Assembly (NCBI GenBank): GCA_024275315.1
Contig: JAJRZK010000058.1
Span: 1 to 64,000 of the forward strand
Source: Nitrospirota bacterium
Lineage (GTDB): Bacteria; Nitrospinota_A; UBA7883
Direction of reading: 5' to 3'
Length of the DNA stretch: 64,000 nucleotides
Shown one piece after another: positions 1-8,484 of the stretch. The first letter of the stretch is position 1. The number at the start of each line of letters is the position of its first letter. The notes under the pieces were generated by a model. It was not told the origin of the DNA. It did not search any database and saw nothing but the letters and a program-made list of their open reading frames with translations. The translations under genes and the position numbers were made by a program.

Positions 1-416
1 CCCGCAGGGCGGTTCCCTCCCTTGCACGCAGGAGGTCAACTGCTGTTGTGGCATAGTTCCGGTTCCCTCCCCCTTTATGGGGGAGGTTAGGTGGGGGCGC
101 TTTCACCCTCCCCTCGCCCCTCCCTTCGAGGGAGGGGGAGTTGCTGTTGTTGGTGTAGTGCCGCAGTATCTCCCTGTTCAGGAGGGGTGACGTTTCAGAA
201 GGGGGTAACAGTCATAGTGGTGTGTGCCACACTTCTCTCCACTGCGACGGGGAGGGGCGTCGTTGCCCACAGTAACAATTTTCTTTTGATTTGCCAGGGG
301 GCAAAGGAAGGGAATTTCGTTGCCATGCGGGGTTGAAATAAAGTATGCTGAAAACACGATAGGGAAACCGGATATCGACGTCCGTATTATTACATATTTT
401 TATAAAGGGACCATAT
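1..416. repeat. Intergenic region with GC-rich palindromic repeats
   Basis: No convincing gene lies here. Two perfect hairpins are visible. At 66-86 an 8-bp stem (CCTCCCCC / GGGGGAGG) closes a 5-nt loop. At 117-137 a 9-bp stem (CCCCTCCCT / AGGGAGGGG) closes a 3-nt loop. A GGTTCCCTCCC string occurs at 11-21 and 61-71, and related GCTGTTGT-containing stretches lie near 42 and 142, so two degenerate units may be present. This looks like a dispersed intergenic palindrome family. The short open frames across it are low in complexity and were not called. The candidate start of the next gene is at its right edge. Confidence 0.5.
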
Positions 417-1583
417 ATCAATAACGAACAATTACCCAGCCTGACCTTCCGCAGTCACCACCCGAAATCCAAAAAAGAGATCACGTTACGGCTACCGATA
501 ATAAACGGTGGTATGGGTGTTGCTGTGACGGGTCCCGCTTTGGCCGCGGCTGTTACAAAAGAAGGTGGCGGAGGTGTGCTGACCGGCGTCGCCCTGGGAT
601 ACCCTTTTCAGCATATACTGAACAAGTATAACGATCAAAAGCCGTTCGAAGCCAACAAGCTGGCGCTGGCGGAGTGGGTCAAGCAGACAAAACAATTGTG
701 CGGCGACGGTTTTACCGGCGTAAACATAATGGTCGCCGTGTACGATTTCAGGGACCTTGCGCTTACCTCCGCAAAATCTGGTGTGGATCTTATCATAGCA
801 GGCGCAGGCTTGCCGTTGGCGTTGCCGCAGATAGTGTCGGATTTCCCGGACACCATGATCGCCCCCATAATTTCGTCCGTCAAGGCCGCAAGGGTGATGG
901 TTCGCAAATGGCTTTCAAAACATCGTCCGCCGGACGCCATTGTGTACGAATCGATCCACCATTCCGGAGGGCACCAGGGAGGATCGGTCGACGATATTAT
1001 AAATGGCGCGCACCAGCCGGAGGAAGTGATAGGGGAGACCAGGCGGTTTCTGGACAAGCAGGGACTTGAAGACGTTCCCATAATCGCCGCCGGTGGAGCC
1101 TGGTACAAGAAGGATATCCAGAGGTTCCTGTCGATGGGCGCCCAGGGGGTGCAGATGGCTTCGCGTTTTCTTTTGACCGAGGAGTGCGGGCTGGAGTTTG
1201 GAGGAATCAGGCTTTTCAAGAAGCTGTTTGTCAATAACGATAAACCCACGATCCTGGAGCGGTCACCGGCCGGATTGCCGGGAAGGGCCATTTCAACCCC
1301 GTTCTCCAGAAGGTTCGCCGAGCTTGATAACAAAATTGTGAACAAGCCTCACGATTGTCCTTTCGCGTGCCTGACGCCATGTGAAAAGAAAAAGTCGATT
1401 TATTGTATTTTGTACCACCTTACAGCGGCGTTGCAGGACAATTACGAGGACGGGCTCTTTTTCGCCGGCTCCAATGTCGGCGAGCCTGGTGTTAGCAAGG
1501 AAATTCTCTCCGTAAAAGAGCTTATGGGCCGACTCAGAATCGGAGAGCCTGTAACGGCTGGCAAGGTTTCGCTGGCCACCTGA
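417..1583 (+). CDS. Nitronate monooxygenase (2-nitropropane dioxygenase family)
   Basis: FMN-dependent TIM-barrel enzyme of the nitronate monooxygenase family, which oxidises alkyl nitronates to carbonyl compounds and nitrite. Family hallmarks are the N-terminal PIINGGMGV strand and glycine loop, the SIHHSGGHQGG-like segment with the conserved histidine region, the AAGGAW phosphate-binding loop, the GAQGVQMASRF motif and a C-terminal Cys-containing tail (CPFACLTPC) followed by FAGSNVG. The first ATG (513) would cut off the strand before GGMGV, which belongs to the fold. The frame is open back to 363 but contains no ATG, GTG or TTG before 513. The best placed start is ATC at 417, six bases after an AAGGGA ribosome-binding-like site (405-410); CTG at 441 is another possibility. 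The product would be about 388 residues. Family assignment is firm; start and exact substrate are not. Confidence 0.8.
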   Translation: MNNEQLPSLTFRSHHPKSKKEITLRLPIINGGMGVAVTGPALAAAVTKEGGGGVLTGVALGYPFQHILNKYNDQKPFEANKLALAEWVKQTKQLCGDGFTGVNIMVAVYDFRDLALTSAKSGVDLIIAGAGLPLALPQIVSDFPDTMIAPIISSVKAARVMVRKWLSKHRPPDAIVYESIHHSGGHQGGSVDDIINGAHQPEEVIGETRRFLDKQGLEDVPIIAAGGAWYKKDIQRFLSMGAQGVQMASRFLLTEECGLEFGGIRLFKKLFVNNDKPTILERSPAGLPGRAISTPFSRRFAELDNKIVNKPHDCPFACLTPCEKKKSIYCILYHLTAALQDNYEDGLFFAGSNVGEPGVSKEILSVKELMGRLRIGEPVTAGKVSLAT

Positions 1584-1771
1584 TACTTGTATGGCTATGG
1601 TTGCTGTGGAGCCTAGGACGCGTACCCGGAGCCAGTAGCGCGAACCGGGCAGGAAAACCCGCATATCGATTGGTAACCATGGCTTGGGCAGGGTCGTATG
1701 AAGTGTCAACCGAAGGCGCGGCCTTTTAACTGCAACGGTAAAGCGTCTATACCGCCAAGGGTTGTTCTCCC

Positions 1772-2487
1772 GTGAAACATCCGCCTGGAACCATAAGGGA
1801 ATTGCGCGACTCCGGCTATGGATCCACGCCGGTGAAGGTGGAGATGGAGCGCAACCTGATCCGGGCGATGGAAAATGGAGAAGAGCTTTTTCCCGGGATC
1901 ATAGGTTATCAGGGTGCGGTTATACCGCAGATTGTAAACGCCATATTGTCCCATCATGACATCGTGTTTTCGGCCAACCCGGAGGAATATTCACGATCCG
2001 GCAAGATCATCTCGCAACTGAAAGACAGGATAGGATCGGAAATCAGGACCCACTATCCCTTGACGGGGGAAGCTGGCCTGAAGATCATAGATCAGGAGGC
2101 CAAAGTGGATGTTGGGACCGGGCTGGAACTCAAAGTGCCGGGGTTCATGCGGGATATTGTGGAGCAGATCACCATCGAAGCCCGCAAATCTCCACATGTC
2201 AACCACAGCTCCGGGGTTTCGGCCAGGCCAGCCTGGATGACATGGTCGAAAGTATAAAAGGAGACATTACGATAGAGACAGGAGACATGACATCATCAGC
2301 GGATTATAATGAGATAGCCGCCAAGGCGCCCCAGTTGTGGGAGCCTGCTCATATGCTCGGCGGGGACGAGTCTGACGCGATGCGGGCGGCTTGCGTGGAG
2401 TTTTTGCTGGAAGGCCTGTATATGTCCGGCAGGCTTTCACGAAAGAAAATCGGGGAACTGTCCACATACAGGATAAAAAGCCGATGA
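1772..2487 (+). pseudogene. Remnant of magnesium-chelatase-like AAA ATPase
   Basis: The GTG-started frame begins with a segment typical of ChlI-like 'magnesium chelatase' ATPases (TIRELRDSGYGSTPVK, then GYQGAVIPQIVNAILSHHDI). It then jumps directly to the later SANPEEYSRSGKI...LKDRIGSEIRTHYP segment. The Walker A loop, Walker B motif and everything between, normally well over 100 residues, are missing. A second junction after SGVS shifts the frame and ends the ORF at 2257. The family's C-terminal part continues in another frame (ASLDDMVESIKGD, later VEFLLEGLYMSGRLSRKK) up to 2487, apparently with a third gap. Outer segments are well preserved while conserved inner blocks are gone, so the gene decayed by discrete deletions rather than point mutation. 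It cannot encode a working ATPase. Comparison with the intact family is from memory. Confidence 0.7.
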
Positions 2488-2566
2488 AAAATAAAACATA
2501 TCGCCGGCGCCGCTCTGGGGGGTTGAACAACGCGCTGATACAATAGCTTGAATCAAGGAGGCAGAC

Positions 2567-3955
2567 ATGAAGGTTTCTGGTGTGGAAGATCTTGGAACAA
2601 TAGTAGCCGGTTGTGTTGACGTGGGCGATAGTGTGACGGTGACGGACCAGGACAAGTTCAGGGGGAAGCCGATCGACGCCATGGTCTACAACGCTGTTTT
2701 CGCTGACAGCGCCGAAGTTCGCGGCAAGGCCAGATGGGTGATAAAAAGCGCGGCGGCAAACCTGGGAATATGGTCCGCGTCGATCCAGGGGTTGTACGAA
2801 GCCATGGGCAGGGGCGGGGTGTCGGGCTATACGGTTCCGGCGGTAAACATCCGTGGCATGACATACGACGTGGCCAGGGCTTTATTCCGTGCGGCCAACA
2901 ATAACAACGCCAAGGCTTTTATTTTCGAGATCGCCAAATCGGAAATCGGATACACTTTCCAGCGTCCTGCGGAATACGCGACGGTAATACTGGCCGCCGC
3001 GATCAAGGAGGGCCACAGCGGGCCGGTTTTTGTCCAGGGAGACCATTTCCAGGTGAACGCGAAAAAATACCGGGAAAATCCTGTAGCCGAAATCGCGGCG
3101 GTCAAGGACATTATCACCGAAGCGATCAACGGCGGATTTTACAATATCGATATAGACACATCCACGCTGGTGGACCTGTCCAAACCAGAGCTTTCCGAAC
3201 AACAGAGGCTTAACTATGAGATCGGAGCCGAGCTTACAGCCCATGTGCGTTCGCTGGAGCCTGAGGGTGTCATCATATCGGTCGGAGGCGAGATCGGTGA
3301 AGTAGGGGAGAAAAACTCCACTGTTGAAGAGCTCGAAGCCTACATGGACGGATATAACGCGTCCATTGCGTCAAAGGGAATCAAGGGTATCTCCAAGGTG
3401 TCTGTGCAGACCGGCACGTCGCATGGAGGGGTGCCACTTCCGGACGGATCCATTGCGGAGGTGGCTTTGGATTTTGACACCCTTGACAAGCTGGGGAAAA
3501 CAGCGCGGGAGAAATATGGGCTGTCCGGCGCAGTCCAGCATGGAGCGTCCACCTTACCTGACGAAATGTTCGACAGGTTTCCGAAAGTCAACACATCAGA
3601 AATACACCTGGCCACCGGTTTTCAGAACATGATATACGATTCCGATGATTTCCCCGCTTCCCTGCGGGAGAAGATATACAAAGGGCTCCACGAGAAATTT
3701 TCGTCCGAAAAAAAAGAGGGCCAGACCGAGGAGCAGTTCATCTATAAAACCCGTAAAAAAGGGTTTGGCCTGGCAAAAGAGGATATATGGTTGATGGACG
3801 CGAAGAGCAGGGAATTGATAGGAAGCCAGCTAATGGAAAAGTTCGACTTTCTTTTCAAAAAGCTTAACGCGGTCGACACAGTATCCGACGTCGACAAATA
3901 TGTGGATTCGGCGAAAATCATACCCGCGTTGGCGGACGAAACAGCTTCCGCGTAA
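2567..3955 (+). CDS. fba: Class II fructose-bisphosphate aldolase family protein
   Basis: Zinc-dependent class II aldolase, expected to cleave fructose 1,6-bisphosphate (or a related ketose bisphosphate) into dihydroxyacetone phosphate and an aldehyde in the cytoplasm. Start ATG 2567 has a strong AAGGAGG site at 2555-2561. Family motifs are QGDHFQ (zinc ligand His, about residue 163), GGEIGEVGEKN, QTGTSHGG (about 285) and the VQHGAST active-site segment (about 325). At 462 residues it is about 100 longer than the E. coli-type enzyme, with an N-terminal extension before the TVPAVNIR strand and an extended C-terminus. This matches the long subfamily seen in several environmental phyla. Tagatose-bisphosphate aldolase or another ketose specificity cannot be excluded. 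It is followed by a likely terminator. Confidence 0.85.
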   Translation: MKVSGVEDLGTIVAGCVDVGDSVTVTDQDKFRGKPIDAMVYNAVFADSAEVRGKARWVIKSAAANLGIWSASIQGLYEAMGRGGVSGYTVPAVNIRGMTYDVARALFRAANNNNAKAFIFEIAKSEIGYTFQRPAEYATVILAAAIKEGHSGPVFVQGDHFQVNAKKYRENPVAEIAAVKDIITEAINGGFYNIDIDTSTLVDLSKPELSEQQRLNYEIGAELTAHVRSLEPEGVIISVGGEIGEVGEKNSTVEELEAYMDGYNASIASKGIKGISKVSVQTGTSHGGVPLPDGSIAEVALDFDTLDKLGKTAREKYGLSGAVQHGASTLPDEMFDRFPKVNTSEIHLATGFQNMIYDSDDFPASLREKIYKGLHEKFSSEKKEGQTEEQFIYKTRKKGFGLAKEDIWLMDAKSRELIGSQLMEKFDFLFKKLNAVDTVSDVDKYVDSAKIIPALADETASA

Positions 3956-3969
3956 TTATTTTTCACAAA

Positions 3970-4012
3970 GGGGCGTGTCATGGATGAATTCATGGCTTGC
4001 CCCATCGTTTTT
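3970..4012 (+). terminator. Probable rho-independent terminator after the aldolase
   Basis: Just downstream of the aldolase stop, GGGGC (3970-3974) pairs with GCCCC (3999-4003), and two CATG tetramers inside the arm can also pair. A run of five T follows at 4008-4012. The stem is interrupted, so efficiency is uncertain. Confidence 0.45.
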
Positions 4013-4164
4013 AATGAGTATCGTTACGCAACATCGCTTCGTCTGTTGTTTTCCATTTTTCCCCCTGCGTGCGTTTACCCCTTGGCTGGCTAAAGTTTGG
4101 TCTGCTTTGTCCGATAAACGTTAAGGACAATACCGGCCCAAACCTGAATGGAGGAGAGACGCAT

Positions 4165-4362
4165 ATGGATGTATCAGCGTCCGGTTCAAACAACGTGGCC
4201 CACAGCGCTACACAGGGAATGGACAAGGTCATCTCGGCCGAAAAACCGTCCAGGATTGATGTGGCGGTAGCCAAGCATGGCCTGGAAGCGGAGAAAGCCG
4301 CTGGCGCCCAGATGGTGGACATGATCCAGAAAGCAGGGTCAATTATTAACGTTACCATATGA
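4165..4362 (+). CDS. YjfB-like putative motility protein
   Basis: Sixty-five-residue protein starting at ATG 4165 with GGAGGAG at 4150-4156. It shows the pattern of the YjfB 'putative motility protein' family: short N-terminus, an Ala-rich helix (IDVAVAKHGLEAEKAAGAQM), VDMIQKAG and a short hydrophobic tail. It has no signal peptide or membrane segment. Function in the family is poorly defined; a link to flagellar motility is inferred by name only. No flagellar gene is nearby, and it stands alone between the aldolase and the SRP RNA. Confidence 0.6.
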   Translation: MDVSASGSNNVAHSATQGMDKVISAEKPSRIDVAVAKHGLEAEKAAGAQMVDMIQKAGSIINVTI

Positions 4363-4561
4363 AGCGTTCTTGGTCCGGTGACCTCGAGCAAGGCCGCCGG
4401 GCGTCTCATCTATTTTAACGAATCAATCCTGACGCCGCCGGCAGCGAAGCCTTGCCATGGTAAAAGCAGATAATTAAAGCAAGTATTACAGAGCGAATTC
4501 GCCGCCGGTGTGGTATCATCTCTTCCTTCATGATAAAGTCGAATTTGGCGATACATGAATT

Positions 4562-4658
4562 GCGCCGGGTCTTACGCAATCGTTACCCGTTAACCCCGTC
4601 AGGCCCGGAAGGGAGCAGCGGTAGCGGAGCTTTCGATGTGCCGTAAATCACCCGGCGC
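4562..4658 (+). ncRNA. ffs: Small bacterial signal recognition particle RNA (4.5S type)
   Basis: The ends pair (GCGCCGGGT at 4562-4570 with ACCCGGCGC at 4650-4658). The apical part holds the hallmark conserved segment GTCAGGCCCGGAAGGGAGCA, which contains the asymmetric loop bound by Ffh, and the matching GCAGCGGTAGC arm. Length is about 97 nt, typical of the short Alu-less SRP RNA. It sits immediately upstream of dnaX-ybaB-recR, an arrangement known from other bacteria. Exact 5' and 3' ends are estimated from the closing stem. Confidence 0.93.
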
Positions 4659-4774
4659 TTGTATTTTAAGTATCACGGTTTGCTTTGCAAGAAGAGTCAG
4701 CCTACGTGTTTTATCCGGGTATGGTTATTAACCGACGCTAATATGGACCAGATAAAAAAAAGTGCGGCACCCTG

Positions 4775-6466
4775 ATGGCAGATAAGAATCAAGCGGTATC
4801 CGCAAGAAAATTCCGTCCGCAGACGTTCAGCCAGATCATAGGCCAGCCGCATATTGTAAGGACGATCACCAACGCCATTAATAAGGGCCGCATAGCCCAC
4901 GCCTACCTTTTTTCCGGGACACGGGGAGTGGGCAAGACCACCACCGCCCGGGTGTTGGCCAAGGCGTTAAACTGCGAAAAAGGGCCCACGTCCACTCCCT
5001 GCCTTGAATGTGTGAATTGCAGGGAAATAACCGATGGCGTGTCCATGGACGTTATGGAGATCGACGGAGCTTCGAACACCGGAGTGGATAACATCAGGGA
5101 CCTGAAAGAAAACGTGATGTTCACTCCCACCAAATCCACCTACAAAATATATATCATCGACGAGGTGCACCAGATATCCAGGGCCGCGTTCAACGCTCTG
5201 CTCAAAACACTGGAAGAGCCTCCCGCCCATGTTGTTTTTATCTTCGCCACGACAGAGCTTGGCAAAGTTCCGGATACGATACTTAGCCGATGCCAATGTT
5301 TTGAATACAAGACGATATCCTTAAATGACATAGCCGCCCAGCTGGAAATGATCGCGCAACACGAGGGAGTGAACGCCACACCCGAAGCGATCCATATAAT
5401 AGCCCGCAGGGCGAAAGGATCGATGCGCGACGCCCAGTCGATGTTCGATCAGGCCGCGGCCTATGGCGGCGGGGCAATAAGCGGGGACGATGTAAAGCTC
5501 ATCCTGGGGTTGGTGGACAGCTCTACAATGTTCAGTGTGGTGGACGCGGTGGTGGCCGGGGATAAGGCGGAGCTTTTTGACCTGGCCGGATCCATAGCCA
5601 ATTCCGGATCAGACCCGGTCATGTTTTTGGAGGATTTGGCGTCAACTGTCAGGAACATAATGGTGGCGAAAATCCGGTCCCAAAGCCTGGACGGGTATAA
5701 CGAAAACGAAATGAAGTGGCTGGTCAAGCAAGCCCGGTTGCTTGATTATGACGATATCCAGCGGTTTTTTTCTGTGATTACCGGCACGATAAATCAAATC
5801 AGGTTTTCTTCACAACCTATGCTGATCATGGAGATGGGGCTTTTGCGCCTGACTGAAAAACGCGGGTTGGCCAGTATCGCAACCATAATTGAGGAAGTAA
5901 GCGAAATCCAGACAAACTTGGAGCGAGTGGTCGGTTCCGCCAGTCCACAGCCCGGCCGTTCCGAGCGTATTACAGCAACCGCGCCCCCACATAGCGCAGG
6001 CGACGAGCCGCTCCCCGATTGCGGGGTGGGGGATGTTGATTCCAATGTCGAACCCGCTCCACCGTCGATCCAGGCTTCGGTTTCAGGTGGACGAACGAGC
6101 GGCCTTCTTGATACGTTCAAGACAGCCGGACCGGTTATTATGGGGATTATGGAACGCGCTACCTTGCAGATCAAAGCAGACGCGGTAATCGTCATTGTAG
6201 GAGATATAATGAGCCGGGACCATCTGGGGGAAGCTGAAACCAGGAAAAAGCTCGAAGACCTTGCTGAAAAGCATTTTGGGCGGCGGATGCGCCTGGTGGT
6301 GGAGTTCCACGACGAAAAAAAAAACGCCGATGACAAGCAGGAACACAGATCAGGCCAACTCGAGGCTTCCATAAGGCGCCAGGTGATGGATACACCTGTA
6401 ATCCAGAGCGCCATGGATATTTTCCAGGGAGAAATTATCGACTTTAAGATCACGAAACATCTGTGA
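4775..6466 (+). CDS. dnaX: DNA polymerase III subunit tau/gamma
   Basis: Clamp-loader ATPase of the replicative polymerase, 563 residues. The ARKFRPQTF opening is followed by the Walker A loop GTRGVGKTT (48-56), a zinc site with Cys67/76/79/82, Walker B IIDEVH (127-132), sensor 1 FATTE (157-161) and the SRC arginine finger (171-173). Domain III ends near residue 370. A Pro/Ser-rich linker follows, then a tau-type C-terminal domain (about 430-563). Walker B is followed by QIS rather than the more usual MLS. A run of ten A lies at codons 514-517 and could allow slippage (separate entry). ATG 4775 has no strong Shine-Dalgarno sequence but gives the expected N-terminus. It forms a co-directional set with ybaB and recR. 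Confidence 0.96.
   Translation: MADKNQAVSARKFRPQTFSQIIGQPHIVRTITNAINKGRIAHAYLFSGTRGVGKTTTARVLAKALNCEKGPTSTPCLECVNCREITDGVSMDVMEIDGASNTGVDNIRDLKENVMFTPTKSTYKIYIIDEVHQISRAAFNALLKTLEEPPAHVVFIFATTELGKVPDTILSRCQCFEYKTISLNDIAAQLEMIAQHEGVNATPEAIHIIARRAKGSMRDAQSMFDQAAAYGGGAISGDDVKLILGLVDSSTMFSVVDAVVAGDKAELFDLAGSIANSGSDPVMFLEDLASTVRNIMVAKIRSQSLDGYNENEMKWLVKQARLLDYDDIQRFFSVITGTINQIRFSSQPMLIMEMGLLRLTEKRGLASIATIIEEVSEIQTNLERVVGSASPQPGRSERITATAPPHSAGDEPLPDCGVGDVDSNVEPAPPSIQASVSGGRTSGLLDTFKTAGPVIMGIMERATLQIKADAVIVIVGDIMSRDHLGEAETRKKLEDLAEKHFGRRMRLVVEFHDEKKNADDKQEHRSGQLEASIRRQVMDTPVIQSAMDIFQGEIIDFKITKHL
6315..6324 (+). other. A10 slippery run in dnaX (possible frameshift site)
   Basis: Ten consecutive A residues span codons E514-K-K-N517. 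A -1 shift, or insertion of one A by RNA polymerase slippage, would read two Arg codons and then TGA, ending the protein at about residue 519 instead of 563. E. coli and Thermus dnaX make short gamma forms by ribosomal frameshifting or transcriptional slippage at A-rich sites. Here the site is unusually near the end and would remove only about 45 residues. Runs of nine A also occur in other genes of this window, which weakens the case for a programmed event. Confidence 0.3.
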
Positions 6467-6493
6467 CCAAATAAGTGAAGGAGAAAAAATCGT

Positions 6494-6814
6494 ATGGCTA
6501 AGGGATTCGGAAACATGATGCGCCAGGCGCAGCTGATGCAAAAGAAAATGGCCGAAATACACGATGAGCTCAAACAAAAAACCGTGGAAGGCGAATCCGG
6601 ACAGGGGCAGGTCAAGGCGGTTGTCACCTGCGGATTCGAGGTGAAATCGATCAATATCGCCGACGAGCTTGTGGACCCGGAGGACAAGGAAACGCTTGAA
6701 GACCTTATTGTGCTGGCGGTTAACTCAGCGTTTGAAAAAGCAAGAAAAATAAAAGAGGAAGAGATGGGCAAAGTCACCGGCGGCATGGCCGGAAAAATAC
6801 CCGGGCTTTTCTGA
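6494..6814 (+). CDS. ybaB: YbaB/EbfC family nucleoid-associated protein
   Basis: 106-residue DNA-binding protein of the YbaB/EbfC family, which forms dimers and binds DNA as a nucleoid-associated protein. Features are the KGFGNMMRQAQLMQKKMAE helix, the central strand segment (GQVKAVVTCGFEVKSINI), LEDLIVLAVNSAFEKA and the Met/Gly-rich tail ending GKIPGLF. AAGGAG at 6477-6482 precedes ATG 6494. The dnaX-ybaB-recR order is highly conserved in bacteria and supports the call. Confidence 0.93.
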   Translation: MAKGFGNMMRQAQLMQKKMAEIHDELKQKTVEGESGQGQVKAVVTCGFEVKSINIADELVDPEDKETLEDLIVLAVNSAFEKARKIKEEEMGKVTGGMAGKIPGLF

Positions 6815-6860
6815 CGGGAAGATATATGAAAATAGTCATGGACAGCCAGGTATTTAAAAC

Positions 6861-7457
6861 GTGACAGGACCGAAACCGTTATCCAACCTGATGGAGCAGT
6901 TCCAGAAACTGCCCGGTATTGGCAGGAAAACCGCTGAACGGCTGGCGTTTCATATCCTTAAGGCGGATATAAAGGATGTCGCAAGATTTGCCGAATCACT
7001 TAGGGATGTGAAGGAAAAAGTTTCGCTTTGCTCGGTGTGCGGATCTCTTACCGAACTGGATCCATGCGCCATTTGCAGCGACCCGGAAAGGAACAAGGGT
7101 GTCATCTGCGTGGTGGAAGAGCCGCATGATGTTTTCGCTGTGGAGAGGATAGGCGAGTTTACCGGTGTTTATCATGTCCTGATGGGTGTTTTGTCCCCTC
7201 TCGACGGTGTGGGACCGGAAGAGCTTCGGATAGGAGAGCTGGTCGCCAGGGTGGAAAAGGGAGGTGTGGACGAGGTCATAGTGGCGACCAATCCCAACGT
7301 GGAAGGGGAAGCCACCGGCATGTACATAGCCAAAATCCTTGGCGGGAAAAACACCCTTGTGACACGGATCGCCAGGGGGCTTCCCATGGGGGGCGATCTG
7401 GAATACGCCGACGAGGTGACCCTTTCCAAAGCCATTATCGGCCGCTTGAAGATGTAA
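6861..7457 (+). CDS. recR: Recombination mediator protein RecR
   Basis: 198-residue RecR, which works with RecO (and RecF) to load RecA on gapped DNA. The helix-hairpin-helix LPGIGRKTAERLAFHIL (18-34), a four-Cys zinc motif (CSVC and CAIC), the TOPRIM segment VICVVEEPHDVFAVE and the C-terminal TRIARGLPMGGDLEYAD motif are all present in order. The start is taken as GTG 6861; it gives the usual N-terminal length, although the ribosome-binding site is weak. It ends with TAA five bases before the convergent glycosyltransferase gene. Confidence 0.95.
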   Translation: MTGPKPLSNLMEQFQKLPGIGRKTAERLAFHILKADIKDVARFAESLRDVKEKVSLCSVCGSLTELDPCAICSDPERNKGVICVVEEPHDVFAVERIGEFTGVYHVLMGVLSPLDGVGPEELRIGELVARVEKGGVDEVIVATNPNVEGEATGMYIAKILGGKNTLVTRIARGLPMGGDLEYADEVTLSKAIIGRLKM

Positions 7458-7462
7458 AGGCT

Positions 7463-8482
7463 CTATCCGCCGTTCAGTATAGTATCTACACGCTTTTTGA
7501 TGCGCCCCACAGCGGCTGTGGTCGTATAGCTGTTTTCAAGAAAAACCCGCGCGCGTCCAGCCAATATCCTCCTTGTCTCAGAGGAGCTTTTTACGACCTT
7601 TCTTAATGTTGTCGCGATCTGGTCCGGCGAGGAATAGGCGCACATCTGGTCCGGGGCGAAATATTCGGGAGTGGAGCAGTAGACCTGTTCGGTCTCCTTG
7701 AACTCCACAGGGAAAAACGCCACCTCCGGCGGTCCGGGATCGAGCAAGCTGACATGACCACCCCAGTAATTTGCCGCCACTGGCAACCTGGCGAGAATCG
7801 CTTCGGCTACCGTCAGGTTAAGTCCTTCGCCAAGAGACGCGGTGACATAGGCGTCAAATCCTCGATACAGCCCTAAAAGTTCGCTTCTGTCCATCCATGA
7901 CGGGTCGATAATTATGTCTTCCCTGGGGCTTTGCCATGCGCATGATGGGCTGGTTTTTATCACCAGCTCCGCCTCGCCAGGCGCGCGAAACGCCAGCGTG
8001 AACGCCTCCATTAGCAGATGAAAACCTTTTCTGAAATGAGCTTCTCCGACGCTTAGAAACCTGAATGGGCGGTTGCGGTTCCATGTGGTTTTTTCCGGTA
8101 TGGGGTCTTTATCGAGCGCAGGAGGCAGGATGTGCACGGGGATGTCGACGCCGGACCTGGAAAGGATATCCCCCACGTGCCGGGACGCCACCCAGATTTC
8201 ATCAAACCGGTTAAGCGTATCTGACCAGGGACGTGGATACCGGCTCCATTCATGGAGCGGCAAGGCGATGTTGTACGCCCCCGGAATAGGTGAAAACGAG
8301 GGGCCGATCGTGTTGTGCAAGACGATCCCGCCCGTATCCGGGACATCGGCCCTGGCGGGATACGGCAGTTCGACGGTTTCCAATCCCGCCGCCTGAAGTG
8401 CGCTTTTGTAAAGGTCGCCGATAATTTTGTAGCTTCCAAGGGAATGGTCGGTGAGGATCGTTGCAGGTGGCCTGTCTGGCAT
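7463..8482 (-). CDS. Glycosyltransferase, GT4-like
   Basis: 339-residue GT-B enzyme, predicted to transfer a sugar from a nucleotide donor onto the growing surface glycan on the cytoplasmic side. The C-terminal half holds FLSVGEAHFRKGFHLLMEAF and the donor-binding segment YVTASLGEGLNLTVAEAI, which corresponds to the family 4 EX7E region. The N-terminal half is short and divergent. ATG 8482 lies two bases after the stop of the upstream 2-epimerase, so it is the last gene of a long minus-strand operon. Donor and acceptor are unknown. Confidence 0.8.
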   Translation of the reverse strand: MPDRPPATILTDHSLGSYKIIGDLYKSALQAAGLETVELPYPARADVPDTGGIVLHNTIGPSFSPIPGAYNIALPLHEWSRYPRPWSDTLNRFDEIWVASRHVGDILSRSGVDIPVHILPPALDKDPIPEKTTWNRNRPFRFLSVGEAHFRKGFHLLMEAFTLAFRAPGEAELVIKTSPSCAWQSPREDIIIDPSWMDRSELLGLYRGFDAYVTASLGEGLNLTVAEAILARLPVAANYWGGHVSLLDPGPPEVAFFPVEFKETEQVYCSTPEYFAPDQMCAYSSPDQIATTLRKVVKSSSETRRILAGRARVFLENSYTTTAAVGRIKKRVDTILNGG

Positions 8483-8484
8483 TG

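Noticed and set aside
91-336. An 81-codon frame in the left intergenic repeat region.
   Set aside because: It is read through the palindromes, is low complexity and lacks a ribosome-binding site.
4608-4627. GCGGTAGC resembling an ops element for RfaH-like control.
   Set aside because: It is part of the conserved SRP RNA arm, not a leader of a polysaccharide operon.
5794-6786. A long Ser-rich open frame antisense to dnaX and ybaB.
   Set aside because: dnaX and ybaB are unambiguous; the antisense frame has only low-complexity Ser/Ile/Pro content.
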